The notes: a model not told the origin generated them from the sequence alone. 64,000 bases of DNA from Micromonospora rubida (GCF_009908295.1 NZ_JAAALO010000004.1:604629-668628), one strand, 5' to 3'. Shown: positions 50,027 through 57,735, counted from the stretch's first letter. Program-made: numbers and translations.

Positions 50027-50659
50027 TCAGTCGCGCCGGACCGCCCGGTTGACCTTGGCCTGGAGGGCCCGCCGGGCGATCGGCCCCAGGTCGTCCACGA
50101 TCTCGATGAGCATCGCGAGCTGGTCGAGCGCGGACATCGCCTGCTCGGCCGCAGCCCGGTCCACCCCGTCGTAGAGCTCCAGCCCGATGAACGCGGCCGA
50201 CACGGCCCGGGCCAGGCCGGCCACGTCCGCGATCTCCGCGAACGGGGAGCCGGCGAGCAGGCGACCCAGGACGCCCTCGATCTCGTCCACCCAGAGCTGG
50301 AGCGCGCCGGCCGTCGGGGCGGCCAGCCGCTCGTCGGCCTGCGCCCCGGCGAGCATCTGGGCCAGGAAGGAAACGTTGCCCAGTTCCCGCTCCTGCTCGT
50401 GCAGGGCACGGCCGACGGCGAGCAGTTCACGCAGCGAGCCGACCCCGGCCAGCCGCGCCGACCAGTGTTCGACCCGCTCGGCCGTGCTGGCCCGGCAGGC
50501 CGCCGCGAGCAGTTCGTCCATGCTGCCGTAGTGGTAGAACACCAGCGCCTGGTTCACCCCGGCGGCGGCGGCGATGGTACGGGCCGAGACCCCGGCGATG
50601 CCGTGCTGGCGGATCGCGGCGATGGCACCGTCCAGGAGGCGCTGCTTGGTGTCGGACAT
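50027..50659 (-). CDS. TetR family transcriptional repressor, autoregulated operon
   Basis: The 210-aa protein has a TetR DNA-binding domain at its N-terminus (TKQRLLDGAIAAIRQHGIAG, VSARTIAAAAGVNQALVFYH) followed by a helical ligand-binding domain. It is the last gene of a three-gene operon whose promoter carries two identical 16-bp palindromes, which makes it the obvious candidate to bind there. Its first 35 codons overlap the 3' end of the preceding gene in another frame, so its expression is linked to that gene. Confidence 0.9.
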   Translation of the reverse strand: MSDTKQRLLDGAIAAIRQHGIAGVSARTIAAAAGVNQALVFYHYGSMDELLAAACRASTAERVEHWSARLAGVGSLRELLAVGRALHEQERELGNVSFLAQMLAGAQADERLAAPTAGALQLWVDEIEGVLGRLLAGSPFAEIADVAGLARAVSAAFIGLELYDGVDRAAAEQAMSALDQLAMLIEIVDDLGPIARRALQAKVNRAVRRD

Positions 50660-51933
50660 CCCTCTCCTCGTGTGCCGGCTCGCCGGTCGCTGGCCGGACG
50701 CGGCGGTGCGATCATCGCATCGGTCACCAACTGCGCGAGCCAGGCGACCCCGGGCAGCCGCAGCGTCCAGCCGACCAGCGCCCAGCCGAGGTGGACGTGT
50801 TCGAGCGCGCGGGCGACCGCGGCCACCCCCCGTTCCCGGTGGCCGTCATCGCCCGCGTACTCCGCCCGCCGCAGCACCCCGTCGTACGCCGAGGCGGGCC
50901 GGAGGACGAGGCCCACCGGGCGACGGCGGGCGACGAAGCGCCACACCGCCGCGCACGGCCCGCAGTCGTCGTCGAGCCAGAGGACCGCGGGCGGCCCCGA
51001 TGCGTACGGCCGCCAGCGCGGCCACCAGTTCCGGACCCGCCGCCGGTAGTCCCGCCAGCCCTGCGGGTACCGCCCAGCGAGGTCGTGCTCCTCGTGCGGC
51101 CCGGCCACCGCCGCAGCGAAGGCGACCGCCACCGCGCCCGCGCCGGCCAACGCCAGGCTCCCGGTCACCGCGGCGGTCAGCAGCACCAGGGCCACCGCGC
51201 CGAGCTGCATCGGGTTGGCGAGGTAGGCGTACGGACCGGTGGTGACCAGCCGCCGGGGCGGATCCCACGGGTACGGGGTGCCGCCGCCCCGGACCGCGAA
51301 CTCCCGCACGGCGGCGAGCGCCGGCGTCGCCACCAGCAGGGCGACCTGCCCGACGAGCAGCAGCCGGGACGCGGGCAGCCCGGTGAGCCCGGCCCAGGAG
51401 CCGTCCCCCAGCTCGAAGGCCAACGTCGGCACGAACCACAGCAGCAGGGCGGCGAAGAGACCGACCTGCAGCAGCGCCCGGGCGGCCAGGTGCCGGCGGT
51501 CCGCGCACCACCGGCCGAGCAGTTGGGCGGGCAGAGCCACGGCGAGCAGCCCGACAGCCTCCCCGACGAGCCAGTGTGGACCGAGGCGGACCAGTGGGTG
51601 CAGGGCGGGCATCGCCACGGCGTCGAACCAGAGCAGCAGGCCCAGCGCCAGCGGCAGCGGAAGGACCCTGCGCAGCAGCACCGGCAACGGGCCCCACAGG
51701 GCGGCCCAGCCGATCCACAGGTCCACCGGCAGCCCCCGGTACGCGCCCCGCACCGGGGCGAAGGCGTACCAGCCGGTGCGCCGGGCCGCCTCGTCGAGCG
51801 CCGCGATGCCGACGGCGCTGGCAACGAAGGCCAGCAGCGCCGCTGCCCGGGCGTCCCTGCCCCGCTCCGACCGGGCGGCGGCGAGCACGGCCAGCAGGGG
51901 CACCGCCAGGCTCAGGTGGCGGGCGACCGTCAT
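50554..51933 (-). CDS. ICMT-like membrane methyltransferase fused to a DCC thiol-disulfide-like domain
   Basis: The 459-aa protein has 8-10 membrane helices (residues 1-280), with the isoprenylcysteine/phospholipid methyltransferase signature TTGPYAYLANPMQLGAVALV and the C-terminal block EEHDLAGRYPQGWRDYRRRV. A domain of about 100 residues follows that begins LWLDDDCGPCAAVWRFVARR, matching the DCC (DUF393) type with CGPC. The final 35 residues (TPSSASWTVPSPRS...) are read through the start of tetR in another frame and are probably not functional. GTG or ATG 51933 overlaps the preceding stop. The methyl acceptor is unknown. Confidence 0.8.
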   Translation of the reverse strand: MTVARHLSLAVPLLAVLAAARSERGRDARAAALLAFVASAVGIAALDEAARRTGWYAFAPVRGAYRGLPVDLWIGWAALWGPLPVLLRRVLPLPLALGLLLWFDAVAMPALHPLVRLGPHWLVGEAVGLLAVALPAQLLGRWCADRRHLAARALLQVGLFAALLLWFVPTLAFELGDGSWAGLTGLPASRLLLVGQVALLVATPALAAVREFAVRGGGTPYPWDPPRRLVTTGPYAYLANPMQLGAVALVLLTAAVTGSLALAGAGAVAVAFAAAVAGPHEEHDLAGRYPQGWRDYRRRVRNWWPRWRPYASGPPAVLWLDDDCGPCAAVWRFVARRRPVGLVLRPASAYDGVLRRAEYAGDDGHRERGVAAVARALEHVHLGWALVGWTLRLPGVAWLAQLVTDAMIAPPRPASDRRAGTRGEGCPTPSSASWTVPSPRSASTASPGSRPVPSPPPPG

Positions 51934-52826
51934 CGCCGGACCGTCATGTCCAGCAGGTGCCCGACCCCCTCGCCGAGCAGGACGTGCTGCACCGGGCCGA
52001 AGTACCAGGACGGGTCGAGGCCGCGCCGGTAGTCCACGCTGATCCGGACCTCGGTGTGCTCGGCGTCGACGGACCGCCAGCGCAGGTCGGCACGCCGCCA
52101 GGTGACCCAGCGGGCGGTGATCGAGGTGTCCTCGACGAAGCGGAAGGTGACCTGCTGCGGCTGGGCGGTCTCGACCTCGGCGAGCAGGTGACCGCCCGGC
52201 CCGTGCGCGCTGCCGTGGTAGCCGAACATCCAGCGGTCGCCCACGGCCAGGCCGTCGCCGCTGACCTCGGTGGGTGTGGGCGCCCCCAGCAGCCGCAACG
52301 GAATCGACCGGACCGGGACGGGCCGGGGGCCGGCCGCGAGCCGCTCGGCGACCTGGTCGACGGGCAGCGCCACCACCCGGACCACCTCGACCGACTGCTC
52401 CGGGTCCAGCCGTGGCGCGATCCCGCTGCCCTCAAGGCCGGGCAGGAGCAGCAGCGGCACGGCGAGGACCGCGTACGTCCGCGAGGCGTCCCGCAGCGCG
52501 CGGATCAGCGCGGTGGTGCCGTGCGCCACCGCGTACACCAACGGGGCGGCCAGGATGACGCAGACCGCCCCCTCGTGCAGCGCCACCGCCGCCAGCAGCA
52601 GCGCGACCGTGGTGACCACGAAGACCCGGCCGTGCGTCGTCCGGCCGGGGGTGAGGGCCAGGGCCGCCGCGAGGATCACCGGGAGGGCCACGAACAGCAG
52701 GGCGCTGTCGCCCCGCCCCGCGCGGATCGTGACGATGTAGACCACCAGCCCGAAGGCCGCGATCAGCCCGGCCAGCACCCAGTTGGCGGCGGTCCGCCGC
52801 GGTGGCCTTTCGCCCTGCTCCGACAT
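51930..52826 (-). CDS. Membrane protein with C-terminal SRPBCC-like domain
   Basis: The 298-aa protein begins with about five hydrophobic helices (WVLAGLIAAFGLVVYIV, LLFVALPVILAAALAL, VFVVTTVALLLAAVAL, and others) up to residue 135. A soluble domain of about 150 residues follows with the strand pattern of the START/polyketide-cyclase superfamily (VEVVRVVALPVDQVAERLAA, WMFGYHG, TEVRISVDYRRGLDPSWYFG). ATG 52826 follows GGGGAGGG. It is the first gene of the TetR-controlled operon and overlaps the next gene by four bases. A lipid-related role is plausible from both domains and the ICMT partner, but unproven. Confidence 0.8.
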   Translation of the reverse strand: MSEQGERPPRRTAANWVLAGLIAAFGLVVYIVTIRAGRGDSALLFVALPVILAAALALTPGRTTHGRVFVVTTVALLLAAVALHEGAVCVILAAPLVYAVAHGTTALIRALRDASRTYAVLAVPLLLLPGLEGSGIAPRLDPEQSVEVVRVVALPVDQVAERLAAGPRPVPVRSIPLRLLGAPTPTEVSGDGLAVGDRWMFGYHGSAHGPGGHLLAEVETAQPQQVTFRFVEDTSITARWVTWRRADLRWRSVDAEHTEVRISVDYRRGLDPSWYFGPVQHVLLGEGVGHLLDMTVRR

Positions 52827-52842
52827 GACACCCTCCCCGATT

Positions 52843-52891
52843 TTGAGCGATCGCTCAAACGGAGCATAGGTGGACTTGAGCGATCGCTCAA
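52843..52891 (-). promoter_or_regulatory. Promoter with two identical TetR-type operators
   Basis: The 16-bp palindrome TTGAGCGATCGCTCAA occurs twice (52843-52858 and 52876-52891), 33 bases apart. On the minus strand the upstream copy itself supplies a -35 element (TTGAGC, 52891-52886), followed after exactly 17 bases by -10 TATGCT (52868-52863). The second copy covers the transcription start region. Binding of the TetR product at both would block the promoter. Confidence 0.85.
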
Positions 52892-52982
52892 TAGGGGTTT
52901 CGCGCGGCGGTTGCGGGTCGGTCGCCGGAACCTGGGAGGGTGCCGGGGCGCGCAGCCGCTCCCGGGCAGGCCGGCCGGTGGC

Positions 52983-53028
52983 GGGCCGTGCCTGGCTTTC
53001 GGGCCGTGCCTGGCTTTCGGGCCGTGCC
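52983..53028. repeat. 18-bp tandem repeat, 2.5 copies, in a gene-free interval
   Basis: GGGCCGTGCCTGGCTTTC is repeated at 52983-53000 and 53001-53018, with a partial third copy. It lies in the 298-base interval 52892-53189 between the operon promoter and the HAD gene's 3' end, in which I see no gene. Confidence 0.85.
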
Positions 53029-53189
53029 GGGGACAGGGCCGCCCCTTGGCGGGGCACTCCGGGACGGGGGGTCCCGGGTGGGGTCGCTCCGGGGCGAGGC
53101 ATCGCGTCCTGACGGAGTCAGGCGGCGGGGTGCTCGGAGAGGCGGTCGGGCGCGGTCGACGCCGGTCGGTGGGTGACTTCGGGCGTCGG

Positions 53190-53993
53190 TCAGGCGACCG
53201 GGGCGGTGCGGGTGCGGCGGTGCCGGCCGTACCAGGCGATGCCGATGGCCACCCCGACGCCGACGCCGAGGGCCGCTGCGGCGACCGGGACGGCGGGACG
53301 GTCCCGCAGTCGGCGGCCCAGCGGGATCGGGTGCCGGAACTCCAGCACCGGCCAGGCGTTCTCGCTGGCCAGCTTGCGTAGTGCCCGGTCCGGGTTGACC
53401 ACGCTCGGGTGGCCCACGCACTCCAGCAGCGGCCGGTCGCTCATCGAGTCCGAGTACGCGTACGAGTCGGCGAGGTCGTAGTCGCGCTGCACGGCCAGCT
53501 CGCTGACCGCCTCGACCTTGCTCGGCCCGGCGGCGTAGAACTCCACCTCACCGCTGTAGCGGCCGTCCGCCACCGTCATCCGGGTGGCGATCACGTCGGT
53601 CACCCCGAGCAGCTCGCCTATCGGCCGGACCATCTCCTCGCCAGAGGCGGAGACCAGCACGACGTCCCGGCCGGCGGCCTGGTGCTCCTCGATGAGGGCC
53701 GCCGCCTCGGCGTACACGTAGGGGTTGATCAGCTCGTGCAGTGTCTCCGCGACGATCTGGCGGACCTGTTCCACCTGCCAGCCCTTGCAGAGCGCGGCGA
53801 GGTAGTCCCGGGTCTTGGCCATGGTCTGCTCGTCGGTGCCGCCCAGCCGGAACATCAGCTGCGCGTACGCCGACTTGACCACGTCCCGCCGGGTGATCAG
53901 CCCATCCCGGTAGAACGGCCGACCGAACGCCAAGGCGCTCGACTTGGCGATGACGGTCTTGTCCAGATCGAAAAAAGCGGCACTTCGGCCCAC
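53190..53993 (-). CDS. HAD-IB family hydrolase (SerB-like) with C-terminal membrane anchor
   Basis: The 267-aa protein has the HAD motifs in order: FFDLDKTVI (nucleophile Asp and acid Asp), VLVSASGEE, the lysine in GPSKVEAV, and YSDSMSDRPLLECVG. A hydrophobic helix (VPVAAAALGVGVGVAIGIAW) near the C-terminus suggests membrane anchoring. It belongs to the phosphoserine-phosphatase-like IB subgroup, like mycobacterial Rv3661; the substrate may be a phospholipid or small phosphate. GTG 53993 has TAGACT just upstream. The probable 6C RNA starts about 230 bases away in the other direction, as in mycobacteria. Confidence 0.88.
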   Translation of the reverse strand: MGRSAAFFDLDKTVIAKSSALAFGRPFYRDGLITRRDVVKSAYAQLMFRLGGTDEQTMAKTRDYLAALCKGWQVEQVRQIVAETLHELINPYVYAEAAALIEEHQAAGRDVVLVSASGEEMVRPIGELLGVTDVIATRMTVADGRYSGEVEFYAAGPSKVEAVSELAVQRDYDLADSYAYSDSMSDRPLLECVGHPSVVNPDRALRKLASENAWPVLEFRHPIPLGRRLRDRPAVPVAAAALGVGVGVAIGIAWYGRHRRTRTAPVA

Positions 53994-54089
53994 GGCGCGA
54001 AAGTCTAGCCCGATGGACTATCGTCGGCGGGTCCCTGGGGTACGGACTTCGGCCCGACCTGGGGGCGACCCCTACGACCCCTGCCCGTC

Positions 54090-54105
54090 AGTGACGGCGG
54101 TCACA
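54090..54105. promoter_or_regulatory. CRP-like binding site
   Basis: AGTGACGGCGGTCACA contains GTGA-N6-TCAC and differs from the TGTGA-N6-TCACA consensus at one outer base. It lies between the divergent HAD gene and the 6C RNA, so it could control either. Nothing else is recognisable in 53994-54219 apart from possible promoters. Confidence 0.5.
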
Positions 54106-54219
54106 CTCTCCGAACACAATTTCGCACTGTGTGGAGTCAACACCACTCGACGTATACGGGTCTGCTCAGGCATGCTTGTGGTTGCGACGAGGACTCACGT
54201 GTCGTGCGAAGCAGGCCCT

Positions 54220-54320
54220 CGGCGGTTGCACCCCCCGTAACCGCTGAGCCGGTTCGGCTCAACCCCCCCGGAGCCGAACCGCCCGACGACCCCCGTCTCC
54301 CCCCGACGGGGGTCGTCCCT
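54220..54320 (+). ncRNA. Probable 6C small RNA
   Basis: Three consecutive hairpins all carry C-runs in their loops: GCGGTT/AACCGC (54222-54244) with CCCCCC, CGGTTCGGCTC/GAGCCGAACCG (54250-54281) with seven C, and ACGACCCCCGTC/GACGGGGGTCGT (54286-54316) with CCCCCC, followed by CCCTTT. Paired stems with loops of six or more cytosines define the actinobacterial 6C RNA. Its position next to a HAD-IB hydrolase gene matches the mycobacterial 6C/B11 locus beside Rv3661. C-rich loops are thought to pair with G-rich ribosome-binding sites. The 5' end is not determined; 54205 is possible. Confidence 0.75.
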
Positions 54321-54324
54321 TTCC

Positions 54325-54353
54325 CGATCTTCTTCCGGCCCAGGTGAAGCCAT
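54325..54353. repeat. 29-bp direct repeat, copy A (putative attachment core)
   Basis: The 29 bases beginning CGATCTTCTTCCGGCCCAGG recur exactly at 57553-57581. Copy A starts 8 bases after the last 6C hairpin and directly adjoins the 3' end of an integrase relic, as attachment cores commonly do. Confidence 0.7.
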
Positions 54354-54545
54354 CTATCCCGGGTCGACCGGGCGAGGCGACGGGCGGAAAGTCAGCGAAT
54401 CGTCAGCGAACGTCAGCCGGACCCGGTCGGCGTAGTCCTCGGGCGTGTGCATGTACCGGTCGAGCATCGTCGACGCCTTCTCGTGGCCCGCCACCCGCCG
54501 CACCACGTTGACCGGTGCGCCTGCGCCGCCCGGAGCTGGTCATTC
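54354..54545 (-). pseudogene. Tyrosine integrase 3' relic A
   Basis: The minus strand encodes about 50 residues ending at TAG 54354-54356: VNVVRRVAGHEKASTMLDRY followed by MHTPEDYADRVRLTFADDSL. This is the box-C end of a tyrosine recombinase, with the GH histidine and the catalytic tyrosine of DRY. Upstream of about 54545 the frame is closed by a stop and the rest of the enzyme is missing. Confidence 0.75.
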
Positions 54546-54576
54546 GCCGCACCGGACAGGTACGTGGTCACCGGGC

Positions 54577-54811
54577 CTACCCTTCGGGGAGCAGTTTGCT
54601 CGCGTGTACCAGGATCTGCGTCTGCGGACCCCGGCGGCCGGACCGACTGAGCCGGACACCTTCGAGCCAGATCCACTCATCATGCGGCGGGGCGGTTGAC
54701 CACCAGCCGGACCCCGGTCACGCACAACGTCACCGGCCCGTCCGACGGCAGGAGACGATCCGTTGCATCGATCTTCAGCACCGCGCCGAGTTGTATCCGG
54801 ATGTCAAACAC
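54577..54811 (-). pseudogene. Frameshifted small element gene of unknown function
   Basis: From GTG 54811 (after GAGGAGA) the frame reads FDIRIQLGAVLKIDATDRLL onward and stops at TGA 54682-54680. One extra base around 54682 separates it from the continuation DEWIWLEGVRLSRSGRR then TQILVHASKLLPEG, ending at TAG 54579-54577. Joined, they form a protein of about 78 aa. I do not know the family. Its position next to the integrase relic suggests an accessory gene of the integrated element. Confidence 0.6.
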
Positions 54812-55118
54812 CGCGTCTCCTCATCATCGGTGCCACGTTGCGAGGCGGCGCACTGTCGGTCTTGCGTCGTTGGATCTGAAGGCCGGCGATCTGCATGAAG
54901 ACCTCCCGCCGCGCCAGCGCGCTACCGGTGGCCAGCTCGATGGAGTAGCCGGTGAGCCATACGACCGGAACCCGCGCAGTCCAGGCAGGACCGCCGGGCC
55001 AGGGAACGAGTCCGCTCCGACCCCGCCCCATCCCACGGATGGCGGTGCGGGCAAGGGTGTACTTCCAGCCCGCGCCCGAGCAGGATTGGCAGTCAGTCGA
55101 TACGTTCAGCCCCGTCAT
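54804..55118 (-). CDS. Small protein with CX2C motif, probably an element remnant
   Basis: The 104-aa frame starts MTGLNVSTDCQSCSGAGWKY; the CX2CxGxGW pattern looks like half of a DnaJ-type zinc ribbon as in small proteins of actinobacterial integrative elements. The partner CX2C is missing, and the rest (GRSGLVPWPGGPAWTARVPV onward) is low in recognisable structure. The gene lacks a clear ribosome site and overlaps the frameshifted gene by eight bases. It may be decayed. Confidence 0.4.
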   Translation of the reverse strand: MTGLNVSTDCQSCSGAGWKYTLARTAIRGMGRGRSGLVPWPGGPAWTARVPVVWLTGYSIELATGSALARREVFMQIAGLQIQRRKTDSAPPRNVAPMMRRRGV

Positions 55119-55199
55119 GGAGAGGTTGTGGCACAAACTGCCCAGTGACCCGGAAAATCCTTCCGGGGTCGCGGACGGCCGAGGGGAGACAGTGAAGCG

Positions 55200-55421
55200 G
55201 TGCGTGGGACGACCAACACCCTGACCATCGGTGAGCGCGTCGCCTGGTACCGCTACCGGCGCGGCCTGTCCCAGGAAGTCCTGGCCGGACTCATCGGCCG
55301 AGGAAATAGTTCGCCAAGGCAATCCGCCAAGGCACGAAGTGCGATTCGATCGCGAGCAGTTGGGACCGACAGCATACGTGGCGGCCGGCCCGCCCCTTTG
55401 AGTTGGAGAAACTCTCGGTAG
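55200..55421 (+). pseudogene. Truncated XRE-type helix-turn-helix regulator
   Basis: GTG 55200 opens a frame whose first 34 residues (TIGERVAWYRYRRGLSQEVL, AGLIGR) match the first two helices of XRE/Cro domains common in actinomycete element regulators. After about base 55301 the match ends abruptly and the remaining residues are out of character, so the recognition helix and effector part are lost by a deletion or junction. Confidence 0.65.
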
Positions 55422-55609
55422 GCACTGAATCGGTATGTCCCTGATCTCATTCTTCGAGAGATAAAGGAAGTCACTTCTTTGATCTCACTCTTCAGTGCAT
55501 CAGGGCTTACTCCATCACCCCCCGAGCCCTCGTTCCAAGCGCATGTTCCTGATAGACGCGCACTAGGTTAGATGGAGCGGTCGCTGACCTCTAGGCTCTA
55601 GAAGCCGGC

Positions 55610-56233
55610 CTAGATGCCATTGAAGAACCAGGTGCTAAATGGTATCAGTATCAGAATAGGTACCACTAGGCTGGCGTATGGGAGCAAGGTCACCGACGAA
55701 TACGCCGCAGAAACGGCGAGATCATGAAGTCGCTTCGCCTTGCTTCTGGTTCCACCCCGGCTTGACGATTGCACTTTATGAAAGTCGCGACTGGTGTGGT
55801 TCTCTGTTGAGGCGACTGCAACCTCATACTCCCACTGCAACTTTTCACCTTTGTCTTGCCGATCCGGCCCTGCATATTCCTTGAGGTTTTCAGCCGCAAC
55901 AGAGATTTGCTGAATCCTCTTGTAGTTATCTTCCATTGCCCGTGCCCTAGTTCCATAGCCGGCACCCGAAACAACAAGCGAAGCGACCAACGAAAGTATG
56001 GATAAAGAAACCATGAGGGCATCTCCGCCAACACCGTACATATCCCGCTTTGCTAGCAGCCCGACAGAGGCAATTGCCGTCGATGTCGACAAAGCAACTA
56101 GAGCGAGATTCCATGCAATGTTCGCGTGGCTCAGGCGACGAGAGGCATTTAGTCGGCACAGATAGGTCGTGTAACTTCTTTTTTCTAGACGCTCCAACAT
56201 TGGAGAGAGAGCGTCAGGTAGTGACTCGGTCAC
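55610..56233 (-). CDS. SLATT-like membrane effector protein
   Basis: The 207-aa protein has an amphipathic N-terminal segment with LCRLNASRRLSHANIAWNL, two adjacent membrane helices (about 40-60 and 71-93), a helical cytosolic part (YKRIQQISVAAENLKEY) and a third hydrophobic helix at the C-terminus (183-205). The R-x-NAS-RRL start followed by a helix pair is the pattern of the SLATT superfamily, predicted pore-forming effectors of nucleotide-signal defence systems. No CD-NTase, reverse transcriptase or SLOG partner gene is in the island. The DNA is visibly AT-richer than neighbouring genes, pointing to transfer. Recognition is by pattern only. Confidence 0.6.
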   Translation of the reverse strand: MTESLPDALSPMLERLEKRSYTTYLCRLNASRRLSHANIAWNLALVALSTSTAIASVGLLAKRDMYGVGGDALMVSLSILSLVASLVVSGAGYGTRARAMEDNYKRIQQISVAAENLKEYAGPDRQDKGEKLQWEYEVAVASTENHTSRDFHKVQSSSRGGTRSKAKRLHDLAVSAAYSSVTLLPYASLVVPILILIPFSTWFFNGI

Positions 56234-56405
56234 CAGCCTCCTTGCCTGACTCTAAAATAAACGTCACCCGCAGTACTGTGGATGCGAGCATTGCCCCGGC
56301 AGTTAATCCGAAGCAAGCCGTATGGGCGTACCAACACGGCATATTACTACTGCCACTCAAGCGATGGACCTCAGCAAGTGGCCGAATCGCCTGGCATCTT
56401 ATCAT
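56214..56405 (-). CDS. Possible 63-aa single-helix membrane protein upstream of the SLATT gene
   Basis: The frame overlaps the start of the SLATT gene by 20 bases and encodes one hydrophobic helix (ACFGLTAGAMLASTVLRVTF, about residues 29-50). No ribosome site is evident. It may be a small partner of the SLATT protein or a chance frame. Confidence 0.25.
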   Translation of the reverse strand: MIRCQAIRPLAEVHRLSGSSNMPCWYAHTACFGLTAGAMLASTVLRVTFILESGKEAGDRVTT

Positions 56406-56891
56406 CCAAGCGCTACCCTGACGTTCCTTGCCTAGTCACAGAAACTCCGCGTGAAACCCAAGGGGGAGGCCAGGCGAGACCCGCTAGGTAGTAGGTTTTC
56501 GCCATATGCTCGCACGGACTTTTGATGGCAAATATCCTTCAGCGTGGCGCCGCCACATTTTTGCACCAACAGTTGGCAGGTCAGCGTCTGGCGTTGACCT
56601 ATGAGAAACGTTCAGCCTGCGTGGCCCCTGAGGCGATGGGTGCTGAGTGACAAACTGAGTGACGACCGGTGTAGACAATCTGGCGGTCGTGGGCGCAGGA
56701 GACACACGAGATATCACCAGCCATCGTCAACCGTGGCAGCCCAAGACTGCGTGCTAGCAAGCGTCGATCGCGGGTGCCGCCTGCTAGGTACGCCCAGGGC
56801 TTTCACTCCACCCTCATCTTGGAGTGGAACTTTCCTCGTGGTGCCCGGCGAGGGGATCCGCTTCCAGGTACCAGCCACGCGGGACAGGCGC
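56406..56891. other. Interval with no convincing gene
   Basis: Short frames on both strands lack family resemblance, start signals and consistent codon bias. Base composition shifts from AT-richer to GC-rich across the interval. A small hairpin (ACTCCA 56805-56810 with TGGAGT 56820-56825) may end the hydrolase gene that stops at 56892. Confidence 0.6.
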
Positions 56892-57428
56892 CTAGCTCGG
56901 CCAGCCAATCGCGTCGAGGAACTCGTCGACGGCGGCCACGACTCGGCTGAGCACTGCGACCGACTCGGTAAGCGGACCGGGTACATACATGCCGTGATCC
57001 GCTCCTTCCACCTCAAGCACATAGGGTGAGAGTCGACGGGCGATGCCGCCGTCCCACACTTTGTCGGCAGTGCCACCAACGAGTAGGAACGGCGCGGTCG
57101 CACGGCCCAGCGCACCATCCACCCATGGCAGGGTGAGCAAGGGCGTGAGCCACACGGCGGGCAGGTTTCTTTTGGCGGCAATCGTTGCCGCATTCGTGCC
57201 GAGGGACTTGCCGATCAGCAGTGGGCGACCGCCAACGGTGTCGATCAGCGGACCGATCTCGCCGCCAACCCAGCTTTCGATTTCTGGCTCATCAGGCTTC
57301 GGAAACTCCTGCGACCACGAGTATCGATGCACCGTTGCGCCCCGCTGCTCCGCCACATCGCCTGCATACATCAGCAGGGGAGCACCCGGTCCGAACCTAC
57401 CGCCGGGAATCACGACAGCGTCAGCCAT
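56892..57428 (-). CDS. Small alpha/beta hydrolase
   Basis: The 178-aa protein is a compact alpha/beta hydrolase: VVIPGGRFGPGAPLLMYAGD at the start, nucleophile elbow LIGKSLGTNA (Ser), acid in LVGGTADKVWDG and histidine in VEGADHGMYVPGP. All three catalytic residues are present, so it is probably an active esterase-type enzyme. ATG 57428 is chosen because homology-like sequence begins there; the open frame upstream runs antisense through an integrase relic. It lies between two integrase relics and is thus cargo of the island. Confidence 0.75.
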   Translation of the reverse strand: MADAVVIPGGRFGPGAPLLMYAGDVAEQRGATVHRYSWSQEFPKPDEPEIESWVGGEIGPLIDTVGGRPLLIGKSLGTNAATIAAKRNLPAVWLTPLLTLPWVDGALGRATAPFLLVGGTADKVWDGGIARRLSPYVLEVEGADHGMYVPGPLTESVAVLSRVVAAVDEFLDAIGWPS

Positions 57429-57552
57429 GCAGACGACCTTTCTAATACTCCAGCCGGGGATTGTGATCACGGTTCGGTGAGGGCGTGTCGAGCGCAGTGG
57501 CTGGCCATGGCTCGTGCTTGATGGCGCCGTCGACGGATTGACCAGAGCTTTT

Positions 57553-57581
57553 CGATCTTCTTCCGGCCCAGGTGAAGCCAT
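57553..57581. repeat. 29-bp direct repeat, copy B (putative attachment core)
   Basis: This is an exact copy of 54325-54353, 3.2 kb away in the same orientation. The similarity continues for about 140 bases on the right side with scattered differences. The gap 57429-57552 contains only the hydrolase upstream region. Confidence 0.7.
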
Positions 57582-57725
57582 GTCCCCGGGTCCGTCGAGC
57601 GGGGCGACGGGCGGAACGTCAGCGAATCGTCGGCGAACGCCAGCCGGACTCGGTCGGCGTAGTCCTCGGGCGTGTGCGTTTGCGGGCTCAGCGCCGCCGA
57701 CGCCTACTCGTGGCCCGCCGCCCGC
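57582..57725 (-). pseudogene. Tyrosine integrase 3' relic B
   Basis: The minus strand encodes the same tail as relic A (HTPEDYADRVRLAFADDSLT) but with TAG in place of the lysine codon after AGHE, and with the catalytic tyrosine region changed (RY to PQ). It is a more decayed copy of an integrase end. Confidence 0.7.
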
Positions 57726-57735
57726 GCCTTCATGG

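Noticed and set aside
46918..50430. One 1170-codon protein ending in acetyl-CoA synthetase
   Set aside because: The upstream part of the frame is antisense to the Fic-like gene and lacks protein character; ATG 48882 with GAGGGAG gives the normal enzyme length.
54120..54250. tRNA gene next to the putative attachment site
   Set aside because: No cloverleaf or T-arm consensus could be formed; the hairpins with C-rich loops fit the 6C RNA instead.
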